Program-made: the position numbers and the translations under genes
NCBI GenBank assembly: GCA_049322795.1
Contig: JBMOQH010000012.1
Location: forward strand, 44,549-108,548
DNA length: 64,000 nucleotides
Direction of reading: 5' to 3'
DNA from: Immundisolibacter sp049322795
Lineage (GTDB): Bacteria; Pseudomonadota; Gammaproteobacteria; Immundisolibacterales; Immundisolibacteraceae
Notes under the pieces: model-generated
Told to the model about the DNA's origin: nothing
Database searches by the model: none
The model's input: only the letters and a program-made list of their open reading frames with translations
Shown: in pieces, positions 1-7,962 of the stretch
Numbering within the stretch: position 1 is the stretch's first letter
Layout of the letters: every line of letters starts with the position of its first letter

Positions 1-2
1 CC

Positions 3-473
3 GTGCAACTGACGCTTTTCACCGATTACTGCTTCCGGGTGCTGATCTATCTGGTCCAGCAGCCGCAGCGGCGCGTGACGATCACCGAGCTGAGCGACTA
101 CTACGGCATATCCCGCCATCACCTGGTGAAGGTGGTGCACTGGCTGGGCCGGCACGGTTACGTGAGCACCAGCCGCGGCAAGCAGGGCGGCCTGCGCCTG
201 GCGCGCCCGGCGCAGGACATCAACATCGGCGCCGTGGCGCGCGCGACGGAGCCGGGTTTCGACCTGGTGGAATGCTTCAACCCCGCCACCAACACCTGCC
301 GCATCCTGCCGCAGTGCGGCCTGGCGGGCGTGCTGATGGGCGCGACGCGTGCGTTTCTGGCCGAGCTCGATCGCTGCACGCTGGCCGATCTCACGGTCAG
401 GCCGCTGCCGGCGGGCGAGCATCCGCTGCGCGGGCACCCTGCGCGTAAACCGGCACGGGCCGGCGGCGGGTGA
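3..473 (+). CDS. nsrR: Rrf2-family regulator, NsrR-like
   Basis: The 156-residue protein has the Rrf2 winged-helix fold: an N-terminal MQLTLFTDY, a recognition segment ISRHHLVKVVHWL (about 36-48) and a wing at GKQGGLRL (59-66). Cys91, Cys99 and Cys105 match the three-cysteine iron-sulfur site of NsrR, and Asp8 sits where NsrR supplies its fourth ligand. NsrR proteins sense nitric oxide through this cluster and repress NO-detoxification genes; that role is inferred from the family. The start is a GTG two bases from the window edge, chosen because NsrR proteins begin MQLT; the promoter is outside the window. The last 25 or so residues (Pro/Arg/Gly-rich) look like an unstructured tail. IscR is less likely given the cysteine spacing and N-terminus. 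Confidence 0.85.
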   Translation: MQLTLFTDYCFRVLIYLVQQPQRRVTITELSDYYGISRHHLVKVVHWLGRHGYVSTSRGKQGGLRLARPAQDINIGAVARATEPGFDLVECFNPATNTCRILPQCGLAGVLMGATRAFLAELDRCTLADLTVRPLPAGEHPLRGHPARKPARAGGG

Positions 474-602
474 TGCGCGGGCATGGCAGTCGACGATAAT
501 CGGCGGCTGCAAGTCGGGGGATGGCCGCCACGGCCGTCCGCGCGGATCAACCCTCAACGAGGTGGCGGGTGCTGGCTCCTCCAGCGCCCTGTCAGGACCA
601 GA

Positions 603-1157
603 ATGGCAAAACCGCACAACGGTGGAAAAATCGTCAACCCGCTGCAGGCGCAGCTACTGAAGGCCGGGCTGGTCAAGCCCGAGCAACTGCGCAAGGCCGA
701 GCAGCAGAAACGCGATGCGGTTCGGCGCGGTGAGAAGCCGCCCACCGTGGACCGCGCCCAGCAACAGGCGCAGCTGAAGGCCGATGCCGACCGCGAGCGC
801 AACCGCAAGCGGGACGAGCAGCTGGCGCGCAAGGCGCTGGCGGCGGAGATTCGCCAGATCGTCGAGGCGCACCGCCTGGACCGGCGCGGTGCGGAGTCGG
901 CCTACCAGTTCCTGGACGGCAGCAAGATACGCAAGCTGCCGCTGCACGAGGCGCAGCGCCAGCAGGTGATGAAGGGCGCGCTCGCCATCGTGCGCTTCGG
1001 CGGGGGTTTCGAGCTGGTGCCGCCGCCGATCGCCGAGAAGATCGCGCAGCGCGATGCCGGGCGTGTGGTCGCGCTCCAGTTGGGTGGGGAGGAGGTGGTC
1101 GATCCGGCAGCCGATCCCTACGCGGCGTTCCAGGTGCCGGACGATTTGATGTGGTGA
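603..1157 (+). CDS. DUF2058 (YaiL-type) protein
   Basis: This 184-residue protein matches the DUF2058 family of gammaproteobacteria, whose function is unknown. It opens with the family signature NPLQAQLLKAGLVKPEQL (about 12-29). A highly charged Lys/Arg/Gln/Glu helix follows (about 30-85), probably coiled coil, then a compact C-terminal domain ending PDDLMW. The reading frame is open back to 483, but the ATG at 603 is preferred: AGGA lies just upstream and the family motif begins near it. There is no signal peptide, so it is probably cytoplasmic. The adjacent genes give no functional clue. Confidence 0.85.
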   Translation: MAKPHNGGKIVNPLQAQLLKAGLVKPEQLRKAEQQKRDAVRRGEKPPTVDRAQQQAQLKADADRERNRKRDEQLARKALAAEIRQIVEAHRLDRRGAESAYQFLDGSKIRKLPLHEAQRQQVMKGALAIVRFGGGFELVPPPIAEKIAQRDAGRVVALQLGGEEVVDPAADPYAAFQVPDDLMW

Positions 1158-1213
1158 TTGCGCCGGCCGCCGGACGCGCCGCGTGAGCTTGCCAAATGAT
1201 CGTTGAATAGCGA

Positions 1214-1242
1214 CTATCGGCACTGCCGGATGCCGCCGATAG
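1214..1242. promoter_or_regulatory. Inverted repeat upstream of Rieske oxygenase gene
   Basis: CTATCGGC (1214-1221) and GCCGATAG (1235-1242) form a perfect 8-base inverted repeat with a 13-base spacer, 33 bases before the GTG start at 1276. It could be an operator for a regulator of the oxygenase, or a hairpin in its leader. No regulator gene lies beside it, so the role is inferred. Confidence 0.4.
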
Positions 1243-1275
1243 GCGTGCATTCTGATCGCGACAAAGGAGATTGCC

Positions 1276-2472
1276 GTGGGCGCCACCGAACAGCCGTTTG
1301 TCACCAAGTACCCCACCGATGTGCCGGCCATGGGCGACGGCCCGCTGCCGGTCGAACCGTACGTCAGCCGGGCGTACTTCGAGCAGGAGCGCGACAAGGT
1401 GTTCAAGCGCGCCTGGCTGGAGGTGGCGCGCGAGGAAGACGTACCGAAACCGGGTGATTACCTGGTGTTGGACATCGAGGTGCTCGGCTGGTCGCTGATC
1501 CTGACCCGCGGCACGGACGGCAAACTGCGCGCGTTCCACAACATCTGCACGCACCGCGGGAACAAGGTGGCGCTGCAGAAGTCCGGCAACGCCAAGGGCT
1601 TCACCTGCGGCTTCCACGGCTGGGTGTTCGGCAACGACGGCGAACTGAAGCACATGGCGGGCGAGGAGTACTTCCCGCCGGGTACCGACCGTTGCAAGCT
1701 CGGCCTGAAGCCGGTCACCATGGACACTTGGAACGGCTTCGTGTTCGTGAACGCGCAGGCGACACCGGAGCAGGGCCTGCGCGAGTTCCTGGGCGGCATG
1801 GCCGATCAGATCGAGCGCTTTCCGTTCGACCGCTGCACGCGCATCGCCCGCTACGAGGCGACGCCACGGGTGAACTGGAAGGTGGCCATCGACGCTTTCC
1901 AGGAGGCCTTTCACGCCATCATGGTGCACCGGGCGTCGCTGCCGAATTCGGCGGCCGCGCCGCAGAACCCGAGCGCGGCTCTTACCTCCGCGCGTTTCCA
2001 CGGCCCGCACCGCTCGCTGTCGGCCTGGGCCAACCCCAGTTACCGTCCGCCCGAGGTCGGCATGATCGTCGGCAAGTACGGACCGACGTTCGCCACCTCC
2101 AAGGAGCAGTTTGCCGGCATCAACCCGAGCGGCGACGACAACTGGTGGTTCGACATCAACGTCTTCTTTCCGAATTTCTTCTGCGACACCGGGCCGGGCT
2201 GGTATTTCACCTACAACTTCTGGCCGATCTCGGAAAACCGCACGCGCTGGACCATGGACATCTACCAACTCAAGGCCGAGCACGCCGGTGGACTGCTGGC
2301 GCAGGAGCACACCAAGATCCTGCTGCGTGACGCGGTGCTGGAGGACTTCAGCACGCTGGAGGCGACGCAGCAGATGATGGAATCCGGGGCGCTTGACCAC
2401 ATCACCATCAGCGAGCTCGAAATTGCGCTGCGCCACCAGATGCACGTGATCAACCAGTGGCTGGCTGCCTGA
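1276..2472 (+). CDS. Rieske non-heme iron oxygenase, alpha subunit
   Basis: This 398-residue protein is the catalytic subunit of a Rieske oxygenase (COG4638), which uses O2 and electrons from a reductase to hydroxylate an aromatic or polycyclic substrate. The Rieske [2Fe-2S] ligands are visible as Cys91-x-His93 and Cys111-x2-His114. The mononuclear iron site is EAFHAIMVH, with His213 and His218; Glu210 stands where naphthalene dioxygenase has the bridging Asp205, as in some other subgroups. The start is a GTG with AAGGAG at 1263-1268. A small protein follows with a one-base overlap; no beta subunit, ferredoxin or reductase is adjacent, suggesting an alpha-only enzyme borrowing electron carriers from elsewhere. 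The substrate cannot be read from sequence. Confidence 0.92.
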   Translation: MGATEQPFVTKYPTDVPAMGDGPLPVEPYVSRAYFEQERDKVFKRAWLEVAREEDVPKPGDYLVLDIEVLGWSLILTRGTDGKLRAFHNICTHRGNKVALQKSGNAKGFTCGFHGWVFGNDGELKHMAGEEYFPPGTDRCKLGLKPVTMDTWNGFVFVNAQATPEQGLREFLGGMADQIERFPFDRCTRIARYEATPRVNWKVAIDAFQEAFHAIMVHRASLPNSAAAPQNPSAALTSARFHGPHRSLSAWANPSYRPPEVGMIVGKYGPTFATSKEQFAGINPSGDDNWWFDINVFFPNFFCDTGPGWYFTYNFWPISENRTRWTMDIYQLKAEHAGGLLAQEHTKILLRDAVLEDFSTLEATQQMMESGALDHITISELEIALRHQMHVINQWLAA

Positions 2473-2801
2473 TGGCCGCGCCCGCCCTGCTGCCGGCGCA
2501 GTTCGCCGAATGGGAGCCGTTCGCCGCGGACTGGTGCCTGGCGACCGAGCACGACCGGCGCGATCGCCGCATGCGCAGCACGCAGGCGCAGCTCGAGGCG
2601 TTCTACAAGGCGGTGAAGCCCCGCCTGGATGAGGCTATCCAGTACCTGAACGGCTTCGCCCTTGATGATCTGCCAGAGCAGGAGAAGAACCTGCTGAATC
2701 TGACGCTGTCGCTGGTGGAGATCTCGGTCGCGGTCGAGCTGTTCTTCAACCCCTGGCCGCTGGACGCGTGGCCCTGGCGGGAGTTCTCGGTCGCGTACTG
2801 A
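2472..2801 (+). CDS. Small protein coupled to Rieske oxygenase
   Basis: The product is a soluble protein of 109 residues that I do not recognise. Its ATG overlaps the oxygenase stop codon (TGATG), so the two are translationally coupled and probably act together. It is rich in Trp, Leu and acidic residues. The middle reads as amphipathic helices (about 30-95, with LEAFYKAVKPRLDEAIQYL and a leucine-rich stretch), and the tail is aromatic (FFNPWPLDAWPWREF). It has no signal peptide and no metal-binding motif. It is much shorter than a dioxygenase beta subunit (about 170-190 residues) and lacks that family's sequence features. It may be a chaperone, stabiliser or assembly partner for the alpha subunit; that is inference from position only. 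Confidence 0.7.
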   Translation: MAAPALLPAQFAEWEPFAADWCLATEHDRRDRRMRSTQAQLEAFYKAVKPRLDEAIQYLNGFALDDLPEQEKNLLNLTLSLVEISVAVELFFNPWPLDAWPWREFSVAY

Positions 2802-2820
2802 ACACGGGTTCCCGGTGACC

Positions 2821-2844
2821 CGCGCAGTTCACCGGAACTGCGCG
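2821..2844. terminator. Hairpin between convergent genes
   Basis: CGCGCAGTTC (2821-2830) and GAACTGCGCG (2835-2844) form a perfect 10-base-pair stem with an ACCG loop. It lies between the stop codons of convergent genes (2801 plus, 2868 minus), so it probably ends transcription in both directions. There is no T-tract. Confidence 0.6.
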
Positions 2845-2867
2845 GAGGCAGGCTTCTGCAGGCTGCC

Positions 2868-5800
2868 TCAGGAACTTGCCTTGGGCTTGCCCTTGATGAC
2901 GCCAAGGCCGGCGACGTTCGGGGACCGGTTGGTCTTGAGCCAGGTCTCGATGCCGTCGGGCGTGGTTGGCGCGTGCAGCAGGTAGCCCTGGATCATGTCG
3001 CAGCCCCGCTCGCGCAGATAGCGCAGCTGGGCGGCGGTCTCGACGCCCTCGCCGACCACTTCGAGGCCGAGGTTGTGGCCCATGTCGATGACGCCGTTGG
3101 TGATGGCGGCATCGTGGGCGTTCTCGGGCAGTTCGGCGACGAACGAGCGGTCGATCTTGACCGTCTGCACCGGCAGGTGCTTGAGGTAACCGAGCGACGA
3201 GTAGCCGGTGCCGAAATCGTCGATCGACAGCCGCACGCCGAGGCCGCGCAGGCGGCTGAGCACCGCGGCGGATGCTTCGAGGTTGCGCATCAGCGTGGTT
3301 TCCGTCACTTCGATTTCGAGGCGCTGCGGTGCGTGGTCGGTTTCCGCCAGCGCGCGAGCAACCGTGTCGACGAATTCCGGCGCGTTCAGCTGGTGGCCTG
3401 ACACGTTGACCGCCATGCGCAATGGCGGCAGCCCGCGCGACTGCCAGAGCCGGTTCTGCCGGCAGGCCTCGCGCAGCACCCATTCGCCGATCGGGCCGAT
3501 GAGGCCGGTGTCTTCCGCCAGCGGTATGAAATCGAGCGGCGACACCAGGCCGCGTTGCGGGTGCTGCCAGCGCACCAGCGCCTCGACGCCCGTGACCAGG
3601 CCGCTGGTGAGGTTCATCTGCGGCTGATAGAACAGCACCAGTTCCGAGCGCTCGATCGCCTTGCGCAGGTCTGTTTCCATGTCCAGGCGCCGGCGGACGG
3701 CCACGCTCATATGCGTCTGCCAGAAGTGCTGTTGCCCGCCGCCGCCCGTCTTGGCCTGATTGAGGGCGGTTTCCGCGTGGCGGATCAGACTGTCGAGATC
3801 CCGATCATCGGCCGGATAGAGCGCGATGCCGATGCTGGCGCTGAGCACCAGCTCCTGTTCGCTGGCGTGCAGCGGCCGGGCGACGCTGGCGAGCACTTTC
3901 TCGGCGACCAGTCGCGCGGTGTCGGCGGATTCGACCTCGAACGCCACCGCAAACTCGTCGCTGCCGACGCGCCCGAGCAAGTCGTCGGCGCGCAGCTGCC
4001 GACGGATGCGATCTGCCAGCTGAACCAGCACATCGTCGGCCACGTCGTGGCCCAGGCTCTCGTTCAGAATCTTGAAGCGGTCCAGGTCGAGCGCGAGGAC
4101 GGCCAGCTTGGTGTCCGCGCCGGCGCGCTCCAGCAGCTGGCGCAGCCGCTCGCGGAAACCGGCCCGATTGGGCAGTCCGGTGAGCGCGTCGTGATACGCC
4201 AGCCGATGGGCGTGCCGTTCCGAAGCGCCGGCTTCCAGCAGGCGGCCCACGCGTCGGCGCAGCACGCCAAAGTTGATCGGCTTGGTAATGAAATCCGCCG
4301 CGCCGGCGCGAAACGCCCGTTCGACCGAAACCTCGTCCGCGAGGCTCGTGATCATCAGCACCGGCGTGCGCTGAGCCTGCGGCATGGCAAGCATCTGACG
4401 ACAGGTGGCGAAACCATCCTGGCGGGGCAGGCGTGCGTCGAGCAGCACCAGATCCGGCCGCACCCGCGAGTAGAGCTGCATGGCCTCCTCGCCGTCGCCG
4501 GCCTCGACCACGCGGTAACCCTCCTGATCGAGCACGCCGCGCAGGGCGAGCCGGGTGCTGCGGTCATCCTCCACCAACAGGACCGTGAAGCCGGACTGCG
4601 GAACCTCGGCCGGGTTGCCCGGCAAGCGGCTGACCGACCACTGCGCCAACGCCTCGCGCGTGGCGGCGTGGCAGCGGTCGAAATCCTCGCTCAAGCGCGT
4701 CAGGCCCGGGAAGTCAGGCACTGAAACACCGGCGAGCTGTTCCACGCGGTCCGCAAGGTCGGCCACCTGTTCGGCGCCCACGTTGCGGGCGCTGCCCTTG
4801 AGGGTGTGAGCGAGACTGCGGATGCGCCCGGTATCCGCGGTCTGCACGGCGTCGCGCAGGTCCTGGAAATAGGCGGCGGCATCCGTCACGAAGGTGCGCA
4901 GGACGGTGGGCAGGGCGTCGCCAAGCGCGCTTTGCAGCTCGCCGAGCAGCGCCGCGTTCACCACGGTCGGGGTTGAACGGTTGTCGTGTGCGGCGACCGG
5001 CTCGGGCTCGGACGGCGCCGACGGCATCGCGGGCGACGTCCACTTTTCGAGCAGCCTGCGAACGGTGCGCAGCTGCATGGGCTTTGGCAGGGCATCGTCC
5101 ATGCCGGCTGCGTAGCACTCGGCGATCAGATCGGCGTCGACGTTGGCCGTCATGGCCACGATGGGCAGCCGCGCCCCCGCGCGTTCCTGGGCGCGGATAC
5201 GGCGCGTGGCTTCCAGCCCGTCCATCCCGGGCATGTTGCAGTCCATCAGGATGGCGTCGTAAGAACCATTGGCCCAGGCGTCGAGTGCGGCCTGACCATC
5301 ACACACCACGGTCGCTTCGCAGCCGCAGGCCTCAAGCAGGCCCTTGGCCACCAGCTGGTTGGTGGCGTTGTCTTCGGCCACCAGCACGCGCAGCGCACGC
5401 CGAGGTGCAAGCAGCTGCGGCCCGATCGGGGCGTTTGCCTCGACGCCGGGCGCAAGCGGTGCGCGTTCCAGCAGCAGCGAGAAGCTGAAGGTGCTGCCCT
5501 GCCCCGGGGTGCTCTGGACATCGATTTCGCCCCCCATCAGTTCCACCAGCTGGCGGGTGATGGTCAGGCCCAGCCCGGAGCCACCGAACTCGCGCGTGGT
5601 CGAGCTGTCGGCCTGCGTGAAGGACTGGAAGATTCGGCCGAGGTCCTTCTCGGCAATGCCGATGCCGGTATCGGTAACCCTGAACCGCACGTGATCGCTG
5701 CCCGGGGGGTGGCAATCCACGTCGACACTGACGCCGCCGGCGCTGGTGAACTTGATGGCATTGCCAATGAGATTGGTCAGCACTTGGCCGAGCCGCACCG

Positions 5801-6965
5801 GGTCCCCGGTCACGAAATGCGGCACGTCCGGGGCTATGGCGACGTTCAGGTTGATGCCCTTGTTGCGCGTTTGCAGTTCGAACAGGGCCGCCACTTCGCC
5901 GACCTTGGCGGGCAAGTCGAAGGGAATGGATTCGAGTTCGACGCGACCGGATTCCAGGCGCGAGAAATCCAGAATGTCGTTGATGAGTGCCAGCAGGGTG
6001 TTGCCGGAAGCCTCGGCGATGGTCAGTCGTTCGAGCTGCTTGGGCGTCAGTGTGGTCTCGCGCAGCAGCTGCAGCATGCCCAGCAGGCCGTTGAGCGGGG
6101 TGCGAATCTCATGCGTCACGTTGGCGGTGAACTGGGCTTTCAGGCGCGCGGCGCTGATGGCGACATCGCGTGCCTCGACCAGTTCCTGCCCGCGCTCCTG
6201 CAGCTTGTCCATCATGCTGTTGAACGCGCGCTCCATCAGCTGCACGTCGGCCGGACCGGCCAGCGGAGCGCGGGCATTGAGATCACCTGCCTCGGTGCGC
6301 GCCATTACCCGCGCCAGGCCCTGAATCGGCATCGAGATGTGCCGCAGAATGATCAGCAGGGCCGGCAGCAAGAGCAGCGCGGTGAGCGCACTGATGGTTG
6401 CCGTGGAAACGACGATATCGCGGGCAATCTCGCGCAGCGCCGCCTTGCTCACGGCGACTGCTACCTGGCCCTGATACTGGGGCGGCGTGGCCGGTTCGCC
6501 GAATGCGCTCAGCTCCGCGTTGGCCGTGCCGACGTAGACCGGAGTCTGAAACAGCCATCGGCCGCCTGCATCGTCGACCATGCGTGACGGTGACGTTGCA
6601 GACCACGACGCTGCCGGCACCGGCCGTGTGTTGCCGACATCACCCTCGTGCAACAGGGTGGAGCCATCGGCGTTGTAGACGGCAACGCCGACAACGCTGG
6701 GGAACTGCAACAAACTCTTGGTCGCGGCGTGGGCGTTGTCCGGGGCTCCATACAGCAGCGCCAGGGTGGCCTGTGCAGCGTAGCGTTCCGCCAGCAAATG
6801 CCCTTGGGTGACCAGGTCATTGCGCGCCCGGTCTACGGAGATCCAGGAAATACCGCCGGCCGCCAGCACCGCCAGCAGCAGCAAGCCGGCGCCGGAGGCA
6901 ACCATGACCAGCACGTTGCTGCGCATGGCGGCGAATCGTTTGCTCAGCGCTCGCAAGGGGTTCAC
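2868..6965 (-). CDS. Hybrid sensor kinase with HPt, two REC, GGDEF and EAL domains
   Basis: This 1365-residue protein joins a full phosphorelay to cyclic-di-GMP modules. In order: a membrane helix (about 17-40), a periplasmic sensor region, a second helix (about 185-208), HAMP (about 208-262), HisKA with His285 in THEIRTPLNG, an ATPase domain (N-box near 400), REC1 with Asp575, HPt with His720 in AHTLKGSARN, REC2 with Asp843, GGDEF and EAL. The GGDEF motif is degenerate (VGSDEF, 1000-1005), whereas EAL is intact (Glu1128 in EALVRW, then DDFGTGYSS and KIDRSF). The predicted output is c-di-GMP hydrolysis. The gene is third in an apparent operon (28 bases after the binding-protein gene), so the binding protein probably presents ligand to its periplasmic domain. 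Confidence 0.93.
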   Translation of the reverse strand: MNPLRALSKRFAAMRSNVLVMVASGAGLLLLAVLAAGGISWISVDRARNDLVTQGHLLAERYAAQATLALLYGAPDNAHAATKSLLQFPSVVGVAVYNADGSTLLHEGDVGNTRPVPAASWSATSPSRMVDDAGGRWLFQTPVYVGTANAELSAFGEPATPPQYQGQVAVAVSKAALREIARDIVVSTATISALTALLLLPALLIILRHISMPIQGLARVMARTEAGDLNARAPLAGPADVQLMERAFNSMMDKLQERGQELVEARDVAISAARLKAQFTANVTHEIRTPLNGLLGMLQLLRETTLTPKQLERLTIAEASGNTLLALINDILDFSRLESGRVELESIPFDLPAKVGEVAALFELQTRNKGINLNVAIAPDVPHFVTGDPVRLGQVLTNLIGNAIKFTSAGGVSVDVDCHPPGSDHVRFRVTDTGIGIAEKDLGRIFQSFTQADSSTTREFGGSGLGLTITRQLVELMGGEIDVQSTPGQGSTFSFSLLLERAPLAPGVEANAPIGPQLLAPRRALRVLVAEDNATNQLVAKGLLEACGCEATVVCDGQAALDAWANGSYDAILMDCNMPGMDGLEATRRIRAQERAGARLPIVAMTANVDADLIAECYAAGMDDALPKPMQLRTVRRLLEKWTSPAMPSAPSEPEPVAAHDNRSTPTVVNAALLGELQSALGDALPTVLRTFVTDAAAYFQDLRDAVQTADTGRIRSLAHTLKGSARNVGAEQVADLADRVEQLAGVSVPDFPGLTRLSEDFDRCHAATREALAQWSVSRLPGNPAEVPQSGFTVLLVEDDRSTRLALRGVLDQEGYRVVEAGDGEEAMQLYSRVRPDLVLLDARLPRQDGFATCRQMLAMPQAQRTPVLMITSLADEVSVERAFRAGAADFITKPINFGVLRRRVGRLLEAGASERHAHRLAYHDALTGLPNRAGFRERLRQLLERAGADTKLAVLALDLDRFKILNESLGHDVADDVLVQLADRIRRQLRADDLLGRVGSDEFAVAFEVESADTARLVAEKVLASVARPLHASEQELVLSASIGIALYPADDRDLDSLIRHAETALNQAKTGGGGQQHFWQTHMSVAVRRRLDMETDLRKAIERSELVLFYQPQMNLTSGLVTGVEALVRWQHPQRGLVSPLDFIPLAEDTGLIGPIGEWVLREACRQNRLWQSRGLPPLRMAVNVSGHQLNAPEFVDTVARALAETDHAPQRLEIEVTETTLMRNLEASAAVLSRLRGLGVRLSIDDFGTGYSSLGYLKHLPVQTVKIDRSFVAELPENAHDAAITNGVIDMGHNLGLEVVGEGVETAAQLRYLRERGCDMIQGYLLHAPTTPDGIETWLKTNRSPNVAGLGVIKGKPKASS

Positions 6966-6993
6966 GATTCAGTCCTGCGTGTTGCCGTGCGCA

Positions 6994-7899
6994 TCAGCGG
7001 GCCGGAAGGACGAGGTCATAGCCGCTCAGGTTCGGCGTGATGCCCAGATGCTCGGCGGTGCGGCGATTGATGGCGCTTTGCACACTTCGGTTGGCCTTGA
7101 AGCCGACGGTTGTCCCCCGCGCCTCGGCGAGCGCGAGGCGCGCCAAATTCTCACCCATGGCCTTGTTTTCCGGATAAAGCGCAAACAACACACCGTGAGC
7201 CACATGCTGAACCGAGCCGGAAAAAATCACAATGTTCTTGGACCAGGCTTTGCCGAGAATGTCGGGCAAGGCCGAATCGTTTCCGACCAGGGCCGGATCC
7301 TGACTCAGCCAGACCGCGTCGGCCTTGCTATCGGCGCGGCCGAGAATTTCTTGATAGCGCTGGGCGGCCTCGCGGGCGGTCTCGACTGGCGCCGCCGCCA
7401 GGGTGAGCTTGTGCGCTTGGGCTGCCGCCTGCGCGCGCTCGAGCAGCCAGCCGCTGCGTTCCGGCCGGTACAGCCAGTGGACGGTCCGAACGGTTGGAAC
7501 CAGGTCTTTGAGGCGCTTGAACAGCGCGTCCGGGTCCGTCTCCAGGCTGATCCCCGGCAATGACGGTTGTCCGGTCGGCGTAACTACGGCGCCCGCCACC
7601 AGCGGAACGCGTTCCTGTAGCGCTGCCGCTGCCAATATTGCGGTGTTGCCCAGCGCGACGGCGGCCTTCTCATCGAGGATGGACAGGCTGCCGTCCCTCA
7701 TTTGTCCTGTCGGAGGGACTTGGACCAACCGCACCGATGCCGTCCGCCGCATGCCCTCGACGATCTGCTCCAGCACGGCGCGATAGGGCTCGTTCACCTC
7801 CGGAACGATGGCCAGCACCTCCGCTGCCGCGACGGACCATCCGGTGACCAGAAGGGCCGCAAACGCAAGCCCGAGTCCGGTGAGTTGCAGTCTCCTCAT
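6994..7899 (-). CDS. Periplasmic substrate-binding protein (ABC_sub_bind type)
   Basis: The product resembles ABC transporter substrate-binding proteins of the PF04392 type, with two Rossmann-like lobes. From the ATG at 7899 the protein is 301 residues with a clean signal peptide (MRRLQLTGLGLAFAALLV, cleavage after SVAAA). An in-frame ATG at 7932 would add 11 residues; neither start has a clear ribosome-binding site. No ABC permease or ATPase gene is nearby. Instead it lies between a TonB-dependent receptor and a membrane hybrid kinase, 30 bases or so from each if the upstream ATG is used. The context suggests a ligand sensor feeding the kinase rather than a transport component. The ligand is unknown. 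Confidence 0.82.
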   Translation of the reverse strand: MRRLQLTGLGLAFAALLVTGWSVAAAEVLAIVPEVNEPYRAVLEQIVEGMRRTASVRLVQVPPTGQMRDGSLSILDEKAAVALGNTAILAAAALQERVPLVAGAVVTPTGQPSLPGISLETDPDALFKRLKDLVPTVRTVHWLYRPERSGWLLERAQAAAQAHKLTLAAAPVETAREAAQRYQEILGRADSKADAVWLSQDPALVGNDSALPDILGKAWSKNIVIFSGSVQHVAHGVLFALYPENKAMGENLARLALAEARGTTVGFKANRSVQSAINRRTAEHLGITPNLSGYDLVLPAR

Positions 7900-7962
7900 G
7901 CGGACGGCGCGCCGGCATACGTGTGGAAACATGGTTTTATTGTTCGGCGCGGCCTGGGTCGA

